A stretch of 64,000 bases of DNA from Cryoendolithus antarcticus. Taxonomy: Eukaryota > Ascomycota > Dothideomycetes > Cladosporiales > Cladosporiaceae. Both the position numbers and the translations under genes were made by a program. The stretch spans positions 1,488,001-1,552,000 of the forward strand of contig NAJO01000002.1 of assembly GCA_002077065.1 (NCBI GenBank), in the 5' to 3' direction. This document shows positions 39,526 to 50,757 of the stretch, piece by piece; the stretch's first letter is position 1; each line of letters opens with the position of its first letter. The notes under the pieces were generated by a model that did not search any database, was not told the DNA's origin, and worked only from the letters and a program-made list of their open reading frames with translations.

Positions 39526-41784
39526 TCAAGGCTGGAACTCCAGATCCCATTCGGGCCTCCCGTACCTCCACTCACTGAAGTCCACCCCCCCTGGCATCTC
39601 CCTTCCATCACTCAGTCTAAGCCTTGGGAAGTGATCATTGACCCATACGTAGTCCACGCCCTCTCTAGGTGAAGCGCCGTAGTCAACAGGCGTAGGCGGG
39701 TGTCGTGCAGCAGTCTGCGGATAGCCGTAGGTCGGCGGCCGGTCGACACCAGGATGAGGCAGGTTCTGGGCAGTGGTGTTAGAGGGGTGACTATATGGCC
39801 CGATGCCGAGAAACCACTGTGCGTAGTCGTAGGAGAGGGTCAGGGCGCGGGTGAGGAGGCTCACATTGTTTGGTTCGGAGGATGAGACGCTGGAGTCGGA
39901 GAACTCTGCCTCGTCGGTATCGTCTCCGGATGGATTCGAAGGCACGTCTTTGGCTGCAGTTGGAAGTTCACAAGCCTTCGCCACTTTCTTCGCCAAGTCA
40001 TCGTTCACCAGCACCAGCGCACCCGAATGCCATCCTGCAGCTGTGACGCTGAGCGCGAAGTACGCCCCAAGCCCATCCTCGTCTTCGTCCTGCAAACCAA
40101 ATTTCTCTTCCCAGTTCCTGCCCTCTTGCTCAACCCACTCGCTAACCTCACCCTGTCCTGTGATATCTGGACTGCCGATAGCCATACGCAGTCTTTCAGC
40201 GGCTTCTTCTGCACTTGCGCCACCAGAAGTAAGGAATGAGATCCACTGCTGCTTCTCGTGCTCAAACCACACACGGCGTCCCTCAGTGTATGCGTGCGGC
40301 ACCAGTCTACCATCACCACCCATGGCTTGATACCGTATGCCACGCAAGCGACCTTCAGGATCACCATGACCGCCCAGACCTAGAGCGCCGCAGGCTTGAG
40401 GCTCGGTGCCGTAGCTCGTGATATAGCCTGGTGAGTGCAGGGCATGGAAGTGATAGTCGCCGAACGCTACACTTATCACATCGCGGTGCTGTAGGGCTGG
40501 AATGCGTTTGAAAATCTCTCGATCGGTATTCTGATTTTGCAGTAAGTCCATGATACGATCCTGATGCGCTGTCAAGACTGCGCCAGAGCGTGTGAAGACT
40601 GCAAAGTTATGGAAGCTGCCTTGAACATCTGTGGCGAACGCTTCGTCTATGTCGTCTGATGTGGTGAGCAGAATCTCCAAGGGCTCGCTGATTGATTGAT
40701 CATCGTCGCTCCAAGTGATCTGTGAGACGAAGAGCTTGCCGAGGGAGGTGTTGAAGAGGACTACGGCTTCCAGTACAATGAAGTTCAACACCTCGCCCAC
40801 GGTGTCCTCGAGCGATGCGTCTCCAGGCTGCGTGCTTCTCCCGCTCCGTGTCTTCCGCCAGCTTGTCTTCGGCACCGCGACACTCTCGAGCACCAACGCC
40901 GTGTCCTCAGCTTCCACATCGTCCTCCTCTCGTTGCAGCGGTTCCCAGACCACAATCCCGCTCCCTTCAATCAACGCCGCACTTTTGTTCCACCCTGCCG
41001 CCACCTTCTTCACCACACCCCTGCCAGAGACTCCCCCAGATCCAGTCGTATCATGCTCAATAAACCTTACCTGCAACCCAGCATGCTCGATATTCTGCCA
41101 CGTCCAGATCCTCCCGCTATCACTCAACGCCAACACGTGACCTCTCCCAGCACTGAATTGCTGAACAGCAGTAGCCTCATCGTACCTCTCCTGAGGCTGC
41201 ACGAACCCACTCGGGAACCTCAGCGCCGTGAGCTCCGCCTTCGTTGGCTGCACGAAAGGTGGTCTCCGCTGGTTGGAGTGCAGTCCATCCATGACTCCCA
41301 CAGTATACAGTGCTCCCTTACTCGTAAGCAACGTAGTACTCCACCCACCACACTGCAGATCCGATATCACGCCCAGACCTTCCGTCCCTGCCATCGCTCC
41401 GGGCCAACTCACGTGCCTCATCCGCATTTGCCTGAGCCTTCTCATGCCAGGCGGCACGGCAGCCAGGTCCGCTCTTGAAGCAAAGCTATGCCCTAAGCAG
41501 GCTTTGTCGTTGTCGCCCCAAGTCATAACTCTGCTCTGCGTGAAGAGACGTTTGTAGAGTTTCTGCCATCTGTGACCGTTGGTCTGGACGACGGGCTGGT
41601 TGGGGACGCGGAAGGTAGTGCGGACCAAGTGAGACCAGTACGCTGGATCGTGGACGAGGGATGGTGAGTGAAGGTCTCGGCATGTCGAGGTCAGAGAGAG
41701 GAACGAGGAGGCGTCTAGGTAGGGGAGGAGGAGCAAGATGATGTCGATGGGGAGGTCGAGGAGGGTCGTCGGATTGGACGCCAT
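39526..41784 (-). CDS. F-box protein with RCC1-like repeats
   Basis: The 752-residue intronless protein starts with an F-box at about residues 7-40 (LLDLPIDIILLLLPYLDASSFLSLTSTCRDLH), the Skp1-binding module of SCF ubiquitin ligases. RCC1-like blades follow: RVMTWGDNDKACLGHSF, CGGWSTTLLTSKGALYTVG, AGRGHVLALSDSGRIWTWQ, VAAGWNKSAALI, and SYGTEPQACGALGLGG. The layout resembles yeast Saf1, an F-box/RCC1 adaptor, so a substrate-recognition role is likely though the substrate cannot be inferred. The C-terminal ~120 residues are not RCC1-like and end DLEFQP. The frame is open upstream to 41964, but the first in-frame ATG is 41784. Confidence 0.87.
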   Translation of the reverse strand: MASNPTTLLDLPIDIILLLLPYLDASSFLSLTSTCRDLHSPSLVHDPAYWSHLVRTTFRVPNQPVVQTNGHRWQKLYKRLFTQSRVMTWGDNDKACLGHSFASRADLAAVPPGMRRLRQMRMRHVSWPGAMAGTEGLGVISDLQCGGWSTTLLTSKGALYTVGVMDGLHSNQRRPPFVQPTKAELTALRFPSGFVQPQERYDEATAVQQFSAGRGHVLALSDSGRIWTWQNIEHAGLQVRFIEHDTTGSGGVSGRGVVKKVAAGWNKSAALIEGSGIVVWEPLQREEDDVEAEDTALVLESVAVPKTSWRKTRSGRSTQPGDASLEDTVGEVLNFIVLEAVVLFNTSLGKLFVSQITWSDDDQSISEPLEILLTTSDDIDEAFATDVQGSFHNFAVFTRSGAVLTAHQDRIMDLLQNQNTDREIFKRIPALQHRDVISVAFGDYHFHALHSPGYITSYGTEPQACGALGLGGHGDPEGRLRGIRYQAMGGDGRLVPHAYTEGRRVWFEHEKQQWISFLTSGGASAEEAAERLRMAIGSPDITGQGEVSEWVEQEGRNWEEKFGLQDEDEDGLGAYFALSVTAAGWHSGALVLVNDDLAKKVAKACELPTAAKDVPSNPSGDDTDEAEFSDSSVSSSEPNNVSLLTRALTLSYDYAQWFLGIGPYSHPSNTTAQNLPHPGVDRPPTYGYPQTAARHPPTPVDYGASPREGVDYVWVNDHFPRLRLSDGREMPGGVDFSEWRYGRPEWDLEFQP

Positions 41785-42249
41785 GTTGAACGGTAGGCAC
41801 TGAAAGAGAAGTAAAGACGAACAGAGCTGTGTCCCCTGTCGAGACAGCAGAAGCAGTGTATGAGAGAAGGGGGGGAAGGGACCAGGCAGATGTTTACCAA
41901 CATTGAATACCTTGCGTGCAACCCACCAAACGTACGTCACCAGAGATCGACACAAACAATGCAATACCAGCTCGTGACTTACGTCAAGCAGTGCGTGCTC
42001 ACATTAGGAACCAAGGACAACGACCGCAAGAGGTCTAGCGAGGGTACATGGACAGGAAGCTCTTGCGCTCGACAGGAAATGATTGCTTAGACCAGGTGAG
42101 ATTGCGAATGTGATGCTTTTCATCAGGCTATCAGAAAGTCTCGATATTTTTTGCGCTATGGAAACATAGACCACTGCAGGCCGTAATACATATGGGTATC
42201 ATGAAGTCGTAAGCCAGATTACCTCCCTTTCAGTCCATTACCACTTTTC
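41785..42249. promoter_or_regulatory. Intergenic; promoter of the F-box/RCC1 gene
   Basis: The 465 bases lie between two reverse-strand genes and hold no supported gene. A short plus frame (76 codons) has no recognisable content. Confidence 0.35.
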
Positions 42250-44096
42250 TCACCGATAGTACTCCCTCCCATACATGCTATTCCTCCTCCCCAGCCCCTC
42301 ATACTCGAACGCCCTCGACGCTCGCCTCGGCTCCGTCCTCAGGTAGTCAACCCCCCGATCACCCCGCCCAAAGTCCGCCTCATGAATACCCTCAGCATAG
42401 TCCGTCAGCCGTCTCGCGCCAGCATAGCGAGGTTGAGCTGGGTAGTCATCGTAAGTAGCAGCGTGGATAAGCCTGGGCCGTTGTTGTGGCGAGTAATCTG
42501 ACAAGTGTCTGCCACGGTCCCGATCATCGCGGTAGCCGCCGACACCAGGTGTGATCTCGTAACGGCGGTTTTGTAGTACTTCTGGTCCCGCCTGCCACTC
42601 CGCCTACGATGCAGAGAGCCAGCTGGCCGCCGCCCATTGCGATCAGGTGATGTAGCAGGCGAGCTATATCGCGGCGACCGCGGTGGCGTCCAGATATCAT
42701 CACGGAAGCCGGAGCCTTCACTCGATCCGGAGCCGGCATTCCAGCCCTCGACCTTGTCCTTCACGTCTGCGACTTCATTGCGGACTTTGCGGAGCTCCTT
42801 GGACAACCGGCGGTCTCGCTCGTCTTCACGACGACGACGGGACCGGGACCGACGACGCTCTTCCTCGCGGTCGAGCTCTTCGCGGCGGAGGCGAGATTGC
42901 GAGCGAGGGCGTGTTGTGATGCGGGCTGGACCGTATGGCTCGTAGGCGTTAGCACCGTATGCGTCGTATTGTGCTTGCGCGCCGACTTCCGGCAGGAAGG
43001 GGTTTAGGGTGGGTGGCATGGGTACTGCTGGCGGTATATTGTGATGCCGTGCGTAGTCGTCTACTGGAATAGCGCCAGCGACGTGTGCGAAAGGATCGCC
43101 GTGAAGTGGCTGCTGTGCGTAAGGCTGCTGATTGTAGTTCTGTCCACCGAATGCGTCGCCGTGGTGAGCGAAGTTGTCTTGGCGGTTATTGTGCTGGTTG
43201 CCGTGGCCAGAGAAGGGATCTGCGCCGTATAGATCATCCTGAAACTGCTGCTGATGGTTGTTGTTCTTCTTCTTGTTTGACTTGGCGGGTGGCGTGTCGT
43301 ACATGATGCTGGCAAGCAGATCGTCGTCGAGGTCGCTCTGCTTCTTCTTGTTGACGTTGTCTTTCTTGCCGTCCTTTTTGCCAAGGTTGGCATTCAGTGG
43401 CACGGAGAGGTCAATGATCTCGCCATAGTCGTACGATGTAGAGGTGTTCGTTTTCTTGGGATTGCTGGACTTGACCGCCTGCCGCCGTATAATGAGCCGA
43501 AGCTTGGTGGTCACGATATTGTCCTGAAAGAAATTCACTTTGACGCGCTCATCGATCTTCGCAACATCAAACAGCACCCATTCGACGTTGGTCTCTCTCT
43601 CACGATTGGTCTTTTGATTGATGAGGCGATCGACGATACCTTGTTGCTCGGTGCTGAGTTCTTTGGTGAAGTATGTACCAGCGGTGACCCCAGACTTCTG
43701 CAAGTGCTTACGTCCCATCGCTTCGAGTCTCACATCGTCCAGCGGAATCGGCCGACTGCCGACTTTAGACCACACAGGCTTCTCGCCATTGGGCGGCGTG
43801 ATTTTGGTCAGCACGAAGCCCTCATGTCTGATCTCGACCGGCTTTGTCGAAGTCGACGTGATCTTCTTGTCTTTGAAGTCATCGTCGAGATGAGAGACGC
43901 CTTTCTTGTTCTTCTTGTTGTTGCCACCTCCGCCGATATGGGTATCCCCAAGTAAAGCCTCGAGCCCGTCAATATCATTGTGACGGCCATTGCCGAAATC
44001 GCCATACGAGTCGAAGCGATCGTCTACTGGGAAGACGTCTACGTTGTGGCCGCCCATGCCGTGATCCCGCGGCGGCGGTGGAATATTGTACGCCAT
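42250..44096 (-). CDS. Low-complexity unknown protein with 3' frame disruption
   Basis: I do not recognise this protein. The ATG at 44096 opens a Gly/Asp/His-rich N-terminus, then a conserved-looking ~150-residue block (FVLTKITPPNGEKPVWSKVG... QQGIVDRLINQKTNRERETNVEWVLFDVAKIDERVKVNFFQDN). A Gln/Asn/His-rich stretch follows, then an Arg/Ser-rich coiled segment (RSRSRRRREDERDRR). The main frame runs to about 42600 as ...SLHRRRSGRRDQKYYKTAV and would end at 42405. A second open frame (…RYEITPGVGGYRDDRDRG… to 42250, ending GREYYR) has the same R/Y/D-rich style and looks like the true C-terminus. The two differ by one frame and no standard 45-80 nt intron joins them. An indel, sequence error or unusual intron is likely near 42500-42610. 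Confidence 0.65.
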
Positions 44097-46151
44097 GGCT
44101 GAGTCAGGAATAGAAAGTCCGCGATTCTATTGCAGCTGCGCTGCAATACCAGGTCGTGACGTGTAGTCTTCTTGAGTCAGTGACTTCACAGATATAGAGT
44201 TGCGACAAGTAAAGAAAGGAAGCTCAGGCAATTTCTTGGATCGACAGGGAAGAACCAGGACATATACAATCCTGTAGATCAGCCGCAATGACAAGCGAAC
44301 AATGTATAGTTGCCTCACGGCGATACATTGGTACACTTGATGTACGTCGCCCCGGTCGTAACCGTCTAGAGTCATAGAGGCGCCTGGCGCGGCACAGGCG
44401 ATTAGTTAGCTAACTTGCCAATCGAGTGTGGGTACGGCTAGGCACCATTGGTTGGTGAAATGACCAGATCGTGGTCGTTCGCGGACCAACAATGCCAGGT
44501 GATCGCTTTCTGCGCGGCGGCAGTGGTCGGTTGCCTTGTTCTGCTGCGGAGGGAGCTCATGTACTGCGCCCGAGTGCATGCATGAGAGCTGCATGCGGGC
44601 GCTGGGGCGGCCTCCCTGAGCTCGTTCGCGAGAGACCATCTTATTACTGTAACAGATCAGCTGATGATAGTGTTTGACAACGCGCTGGCAGGAGCGTCGT
44701 GTCGTCGCGAAATCCTCGCATTATGCCGATGCCAATGGATCATGTCACCGTGAAGAAGTCGAAACATGTGTAAGCGCGCGCTGCAGGAATTCTGCCTGAG
44801 GCAACACAATGTGCGCAGCGCTCCTGCCTAGTCCACGCTGGCCTGGTGCCCCTCGATCGGCTCACACATTCCGTGGTAATCAGTCATTGCAAAGGCAACG
44901 CCTCAGTACCTCCCTCGTGCCGAGACCTTCGTCAGCTCTCTCACACCCTCCACGGGTCCTCCCACGATGAAGGCAACTGTCTCGGATGACTCTATGCTCC
45001 GGGAGAATCGCCAGGTGAGGTCGAGGCAAGCTCATCTATGTATATGTACTCCACCACCCCCTTTTCTCGCCCTATGCACTGTCGTGCTTTTCTCGCGGCT
45101 GTCAAGACCCAATGCCACGTTCATGAGGTCCTCTAATGCACATCACTGCGTCCGAGCAGCCTATGCCTTATGGCGAGCATGAATCTACCGACTGCAAGCT
45201 ACGAGGCAACATACCGACAGGTCGAGACAACCGCTGCTGCACCACACAGTGACTCCAGCGCGGGGTCGCGCAGATGGACAACGCATCAGAGGCCGCAGAC
45301 TTGCATGGCCGACAGCTTGCAGCTGCGAGTCTGGGCGATTGGTGCTCAGCCACCTGCGCAGCTAGGCAGCCAATGGCCGCAATGACTCCGAATGGCTGGG
45401 TTTTGGAGCGCGGTCTTGACTGTCGCTTCTCTCACGTTATTATTGCATTCCGGCTGCGATACGAGGACAACGATCTTGACATGAATCACACTTACTGCTG
45501 CGAATCGCGTGCTTTCGGTCTAGCGTTGCAGTGCGCTTACAAAGGACTGTACAGGAAGTCGAGACCAGGAGCGCGTTGGCGCTTAACAACACACGATACT
45601 CCAGCGATGGTAAGTTCGAGTTGCAGGAGAAGAGCAGCTAGCTCTTCGATTTGATCGAGATGATTGCGCAAGTTGAGCTGGATTTCCACCAAACCCATGT
45701 CTGCGCTATATATTTCAATTCCATCTGTCATATCGCAAGATGCTTCCTTCTTCCGTCGCACCGTTGGAGATAAGATCGTGTGAGGCAGTGCGAAATTATG
45801 GCACTTCAAAACTAATAGGAAGCAAAATGATCTACAACGGACCGCAGTCTCGTAAAGTTGGGCAGTGTACACCCGCTACTAGGAACTAATCTTGCAAACC
45901 GGTTTGAAACGATACTGCGCCGCTATGTCTATCAAAAGTTTTGGAATAACCTAAGGCATCACTGCGGTCACCGGGTTCAGGGCGCAGGTGTTGGTCCTCA
46001 TCAACTACCAACTTGGCACGAATCCTTCTAGCCCGACGACACAGTATAACAACATGTTCTCTCTGCTGTGTGACGGCGCATACAGGTCACCATACGACAC
46101 ACTCCACGCCACCGACGTCCCACTAAGCGCCAGAACCGAAAGCATCACGGC
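44097..46151. other. Long intergenic region, no gene supported
   Basis: About 2 kb with only short frames on both strands. A possible first exon at 44967-45014 (MKATVSDDSMLRENRQ) is followed by a GTGAGG donor-like site, and a 126-codon plus frame begins at 45274; I could not connect them into a protein with any known feature. The region includes the promoters of the genes on either side. Confidence 0.4.
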
Positions 46152-46691
46152 ATGGCGACACAAGTCTGCACGCACTGTGGCGGCGACGTTGATATCGAGA
46201 TGATGTAAGCGAATCATTGCCACGAACGTGATCTCATTGCTAACACTCACCCCAGCGCCGCACCGGCTTACTCGCGCAACGACCAACCCCAAGCATCCAA
46301 CGACGCTGCCATCGCCCTCGCTCTCCAAGAAGCCAACGCTCCGGACGAACGTCACATCTGCCCCAGCTGCCGCAATATCGCCGCCGAACGAGTAAAGCCC
46401 GCGTCCAATGCCCTGAGATGGTGGTACGCGATATCCTGGCTTGCTCTCTTCGTCTTGCTCATCTGGACTCTGGTTGTGGCCTACACCACGAACAGCAACG
46501 TCAAGGCCTCCAGTCAAGCCACGAAGTATTCGAGATACTACACGTATACGGTGACGTCGACTAGGACGACAACATCGATCAGGTACGGGTACGAGACAAT
46601 TACGTCGAGAGTTACGATTACCGCGTGTCCTGGAACAAGTACGACGAATTTCATTGTGCCGGTGCAGACAGCTACGAGTGCGGCTGGGTGA
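46152..46691 (+). CDS. Small zinc-ribbon single-pass membrane protein
   Basis: The protein has 162 residues from exons 46152-46204 and 46256-46691. The 51-nt intron has GTAAGC, a TTGCTAAC branch and CCCAG, and splits an Ile codon (DVDIEM-I-AAPAYSR). The N-terminal domain carries two Cys pairs, VCTHCGGDV and ICPSCRN, about 43 residues apart, as in a zinc ribbon. A membrane helix follows (WLALFVLLIWTLVVAY, residues ~86-101). The rest is a Thr/Ser/Tyr-rich outer segment of 60 residues with no second helix. There is no N-terminal signal peptide, so the zinc domain probably faces the cytosol. The function is unknown. Confidence 0.75.
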
Positions 46692-46934
46692 TGGGAGTTG
46701 AAATCTGAGTCTCGAAATTGAAGTTCGCATGTTCGGCGTTGGAATCCATCGAGAAGACGGGTTGTCGAGATAGGCTTCATTATGAGATCAACAATAGATG
46801 TCTAGAAAGGTTCAATCATAGCTTATCTGCTACTAGTATCAAATAGTCCCGAGACGCCAGGCCAGTCAAGGCCTAAATCCAGCCTACCAGCTGCCAGACC
46901 GTGAGATCGTTTACCGCGTCCAGTCGCGAACTAC

Positions 46935-47661
46935 CTAGTACCTGCCATAGCTGCTGCCCCCATGGCTACTTCCATGGTGTGAGCTACCACCGTGATGGCT
47001 CCCGCTGTGCCCACTCTGCGGCCGCGGGCTTGTCTTCCCGCCCTTGTACTTGTCCTCCATCTTGCTGCCGAGGAAAGCACCCGCCAGTGTCCCGAGAATG
47101 CCGTGATCGGCTTTCTTGCCCAAGAAGTGCCCACCCAGCCCGCCTGCTACGGCACCCATGAAGCCACGCTCGCCTTCCTGCGGATTGTTGGGATCGCGGG
47201 GGTCGGCGTTGTAGCCGTATGGGTTCGCTGGGTCGCCTGAGGGAGGCGCGCCCGCGCCCCAGGGCTGTTGCTGATGCTGTTGGTTTTGGGAGTATTGGTC
47301 GTGTTGCTGCTGGCCATATTGAGGGGCCTGGTTGTATTGTGACTGTTGGTTGCTGGAAGATGTGTTAGCGTGCTGTGAATCGTATTGGTATGGCGCAATA
47401 GTGGACTAACTATTGGTCTTGGCCGTAGCCTCCAGGCTGCTGCTGGCTGTTTTGGTAGCCTCCATGCGCGGGCGGCTGTCCGTAGCCGGCACTCTGTCCG
47501 TAAGGCTGCTCGCCATAGGCCGGCGCTGGCGGGCCACCATATGCGCCAGTCTGGCCGTACGGCTGCTGCTGGTAGCCGCCTTGGCCCTGGTCATACTGTT
47601 GGCCGTACTGAGGCTGCTGGGGCGGGTAGCCTTGCTGGTTGTGGTCGTAGGGTCCAGACAT
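46935..47661 (-). CDS. Glycine-zipper 2TM-type, Q/G/Y-rich protein
   Basis: The product is 222 residues. Exons in order are 47661-47411 and 47352-46935, with a 58-nt intron (GTTAGT, GCTAAC branch, TCCAG) that splits a Tyr codon. The first ~125 residues are Gln/Gly/Tyr/Pro-rich (QQPQYGQQYDQGQGGYQQQP type), prion-like in composition. Near residue 150 lies a glycine-zipper block, FMGAVAGGLGGHFLGKK then HGILGTLAGAFLGSKMED, the signature of the 2TM/glycine-zipper family, which may insert in or coat membranes. The tail is Gly/Ser/His-rich. Similar short proteins occur in many filamentous fungi; no function is established that I know of. Confidence 0.78.
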
Positions 47662-49503
47662 TATTGCGAGAGTGTGATTTTAGCTGCGGAGAATCAAGAG
47701 ATGACTGCTGATGCGAAGGAGACAGGAGATGGTTTGCGATGGTGGGATGTAGGTAATGAGACTCGGAGCATAAATACTTGACCCCTCCATAAGCTGAGCC
47801 GGATGCGCACGCCGCGAACTGAGGCGGAGCTGCACAGGGCTGTGCCGACTCACGTCGCCACCTTGCGCTTGCTGCGTCGCAGTGAATGCTGAACTCGTCG
47901 GATCATGCGCCATACCCAAGCGTACGTATGCTGTTGCTCGGCCGGCGCACAACTATGACGCTGCTTGTCCATGCGGAAGCCATGTTGGTCGGTGATGTTG
48001 ATGCGATGTCCGAGAGAGACTCGAAGCAGCTTGTGCAAAGCGTTTGACCAATCAGCAGTATCGCAATCGCCCCACCGTGTCCGCGATGGTGCATTACTCT
48101 CTCGCGATGCGCTCCAGCTGAACTCGAGATGGGAGTTCAACTGTCGCAAGCTGTTAGCCATGCATGTTCTAGATCCCCGGACCGACCTCCCTGTGTATCA
48201 ATATCGACACATTCCGAGGGCTCGGACCGCCAACGTTGGATGTTGGTTGTGAGACCGCCTTTTCGTCGGAGTCGTCGCATATAGATTGGCATATTATACT
48301 TGCGATGACAGGGAACATAGCACTATGCCAGCACACACCACATCGCGGGCGAGTCACGTCAACGGGGATCTTCAATCTCGCTCCACACAGATCGACGACG
48401 CGTGGGCGCTCACCCGTCTTATCCGCCGGGTTACCAGAACGTTGCACAGCACCAGGCTTGAGCTCGACCATTGGGAACGAAAGCCTTCTCACATCGGTGT
48501 TCGAGAAGATCCATGCCAACCACGTACAAAACACCCGCATCTGGGCAATGAGACTCGCACTGTTAACACTCGGCACCTGTCCACATCAAAGCCCAAGTGC
48601 CGGCCCCGGACGTGACCATGACTCCATGTCATCGCTGTGCCGTAGCGCATATGTTTCACCTCTTCCCAGACCTGAAACATTACCAACTGCAGCACCACTC
48701 CGCTGACGAGAAGGTCATCCCTGCGCCCGACAATCGGCCGCTGGTTTTCTATCCGTAAAATGCCATTGCCTTGGGACTCTGGACACGCATCCCTACGCAT
48801 CACGGAGCTGGTGAAGCACCGATTTGTTCCGTTCGAGCAGCGACTGATCCTTCGGGTGTCATCCCGTCGAGCGTATGGCGATGCATGGATCAGGTAGTAT
48901 ACCTGCCGAACGTTTCTGTGCTCCATCGATATGCAATCTTGACAAGATCCCAGCGCGCGCACGTTGTGCTGCCGTGTCCTAGCACACCAACGGCGATGCG
49001 CGTGGCATTATCATTTCACCTCGTCGATTCTGTGGTGAGACTGTTCATCATCGCTTCGCAGCACATATAGACTTACACCCCCTCGTCGCAACAACATTGT
49101 TTCCCTCACCTTCGTTCTGGCGCCGGCGTCATTTGATACCCAATCCTTCTGCATTTCTTATTGTACAGCACTAAACTCTGCGCTCGTGCAGCACGTCTTC
49201 GAGCTACACCGACAACACTAATTCCTACAGAGTTTCAGCACATCTCTACTACTGCCGGTCTCGAACACACTACCGCATTGCTTTTGACCTCGAGTGTCAG
49301 CCACGCTGCAGGTCTTCACTGCGTACGCCTGTTGGCTGCCGAGACATATGTGAAGATCTTATCACAGTCGGAACCCAACAGCTCCACTCGAAGTCAAGTG
49401 CATCGCACACTACACGGCTAGCAACTTCGGCCTTGTATGACTTTCAGGCATACCTATCCTTTGCAATTTCTCTGGTGGCCTACCATACTGGCCTTGGTCT
49501 ACA
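47662..49503. other. Long divergent intergenic region, no gene supported
   Basis: About 1.8 kb between a reverse gene and a forward gene. Frames reach 156-157 codons (plus 48236-48706; minus 48489-48962) but overlap each other antisense and show no domain. Both flanking promoters are here. Confidence 0.4.
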
Positions 49504-50757
49504 ATGTCGTCTACTGAGACACTACGATCGACATCATCGTCTACATCACGGTCTCTACCAACATCATCAGCTTCCAGCAACACCGAGATCTCTTGGGGAC
49601 CTGCCATCACAGCCTCGCTACTCTCAGGGACAGACTTTGGCACGAGCACAGCTGCACCGGTTCCAACACCTACGGTCGAGGGAAATCCATTCGCAGCGCC
49701 GACAACAGGCGTGAGCAAGACGAACCAGATTGTCATCGCCACCACAGTGATCATTGGCACGATCATATTACTCATCCTGGGCTGGGCGATACATCGACGG
49801 CGAAAAGGTGCACCCTATTCGGAGATCTTGCACATCAGACCAAGACCACCGAGCACTATTGTTCTCTCGCCGTCACCTACGCGATCCAAATTCCTTGGGT
49901 TGCCCATAATGCGCGAGTCACGCTACTCTGTCCGCTCCTCCAGACATACGCTCAACATGCCTCTACCAAACGATCCTCGCCGGAAAGGTTCGATACCTCC
50001 AGACGTGCTCAGCCGCTTCCATACACAGCATGCATACATTCAAGACACCTGGAAGACGAGTGCTCGCCTCGGGCCGTACGAAGCTCCACCGCAAACACAA
50101 GCACCCCCACCACCTCCTCCGCCTCCTCCTCCTCCTCCGTGCAAGGAACACACAGGTCGAACAAACCGCCAAACCTTCCTACTGCCAGCCAGTCCGGCGC
50201 CTTCGAAATGCAAGCTTGCGAAGGCGGCAGAACTGCCACTCCACTCTCCAGACTCAGCAAGTCATCTGATCCGCAACGACTCCACGAGAGCCCTCGAATC
50301 AACACCCCAAGTTTCTGTCGAGGCAACTCAACCTGAGCTGCTCACCTCCCTTCCCATGACACCGCCTGCAGCGGCCGTACTCGATCGCTTCTCCTGGACC
50401 AACACCCAAGCACCGAGCACGCCGCGTGCTAGCGTAGCGCCCTCAAGCTTCTCACCACGGTCTGGGCGAACTGGGCGAAGTAGTGTACCTCGCTTTCGTA
50501 CTGTGGTGTCGTGGGTACGAGGGCAAAACGAGCGAAGCCGGGGTGGCGTGGAAGCTGGGCCTCGAGTAGGACCGGGGGATTCAAAGATGAGGGGCGAAGT
50601 GCCAGGGAGGCCAAGCATGAACGAGCTCAAGAACCATGCTGTGAAGCCGATACTTGCGCCCGTGGGCATCATAGGAGGCACGACGTTTGGCAAGTCTCGG
50701 GGCAGTACGGCGAAAAAGGGTGCTTGGAAACCGAGTCCTGACAGACTTGCTGGCTAG
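49504..50757 (+). CDS. Single-pass membrane protein with polyproline tract
   Basis: The predicted 417-residue intronless protein starts with ~70 Ser/Thr-rich residues, then one membrane helix near residues 75-93 (IVIATTVIIGTIILLILGWAI) followed by the positive stop HRRRK. The ~320-residue cytosolic part is basic, Ser/Pro-rich and probably disordered, with a run of twelve prolines near residue 201-212 encoded by mixed CCN codons. The plan of a Ser/Thr-rich ectodomain, one helix and a disordered tail recalls fungal wall-stress sensors (Wsc/Mid2 type), but no Cys-rich WSC domain or N-terminal signal peptide is seen, so a missed upstream exon is possible. Function unknown. Confidence 0.65.
   Translation: MSSTETLRSTSSSTSRSLPTSSASSNTEISWGPAITASLLSGTDFGTSTAAPVPTPTVEGNPFAAPTTGVSKTNQIVIATTVIIGTIILLILGWAIHRRRKGAPYSEILHIRPRPPSTIVLSPSPTRSKFLGLPIMRESRYSVRSSRHTLNMPLPNDPRRKGSIPPDVLSRFHTQHAYIQDTWKTSARLGPYEAPPQTQAPPPPPPPPPPPPCKEHTGRTNRQTFLLPASPAPSKCKLAKAAELPLHSPDSASHLIRNDSTRALESTPQVSVEATQPELLTSLPMTPPAAAVLDRFSWTNTQAPSTPRASVAPSSFSPRSGRTGRSSVPRFRTVVSWVRGQNERSRGGVEAGPRVGPGDSKMRGEVPGRPSMNELKNHAVKPILAPVGIIGGTTFGKSRGSTAKKGAWKPSPDRLAG

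Noticed and set aside
48236..48962. Overlapping 156- and 157-codon frames on opposite strands
   Set aside because: They overlap each other, and neither has a recognisable motif or good start context.
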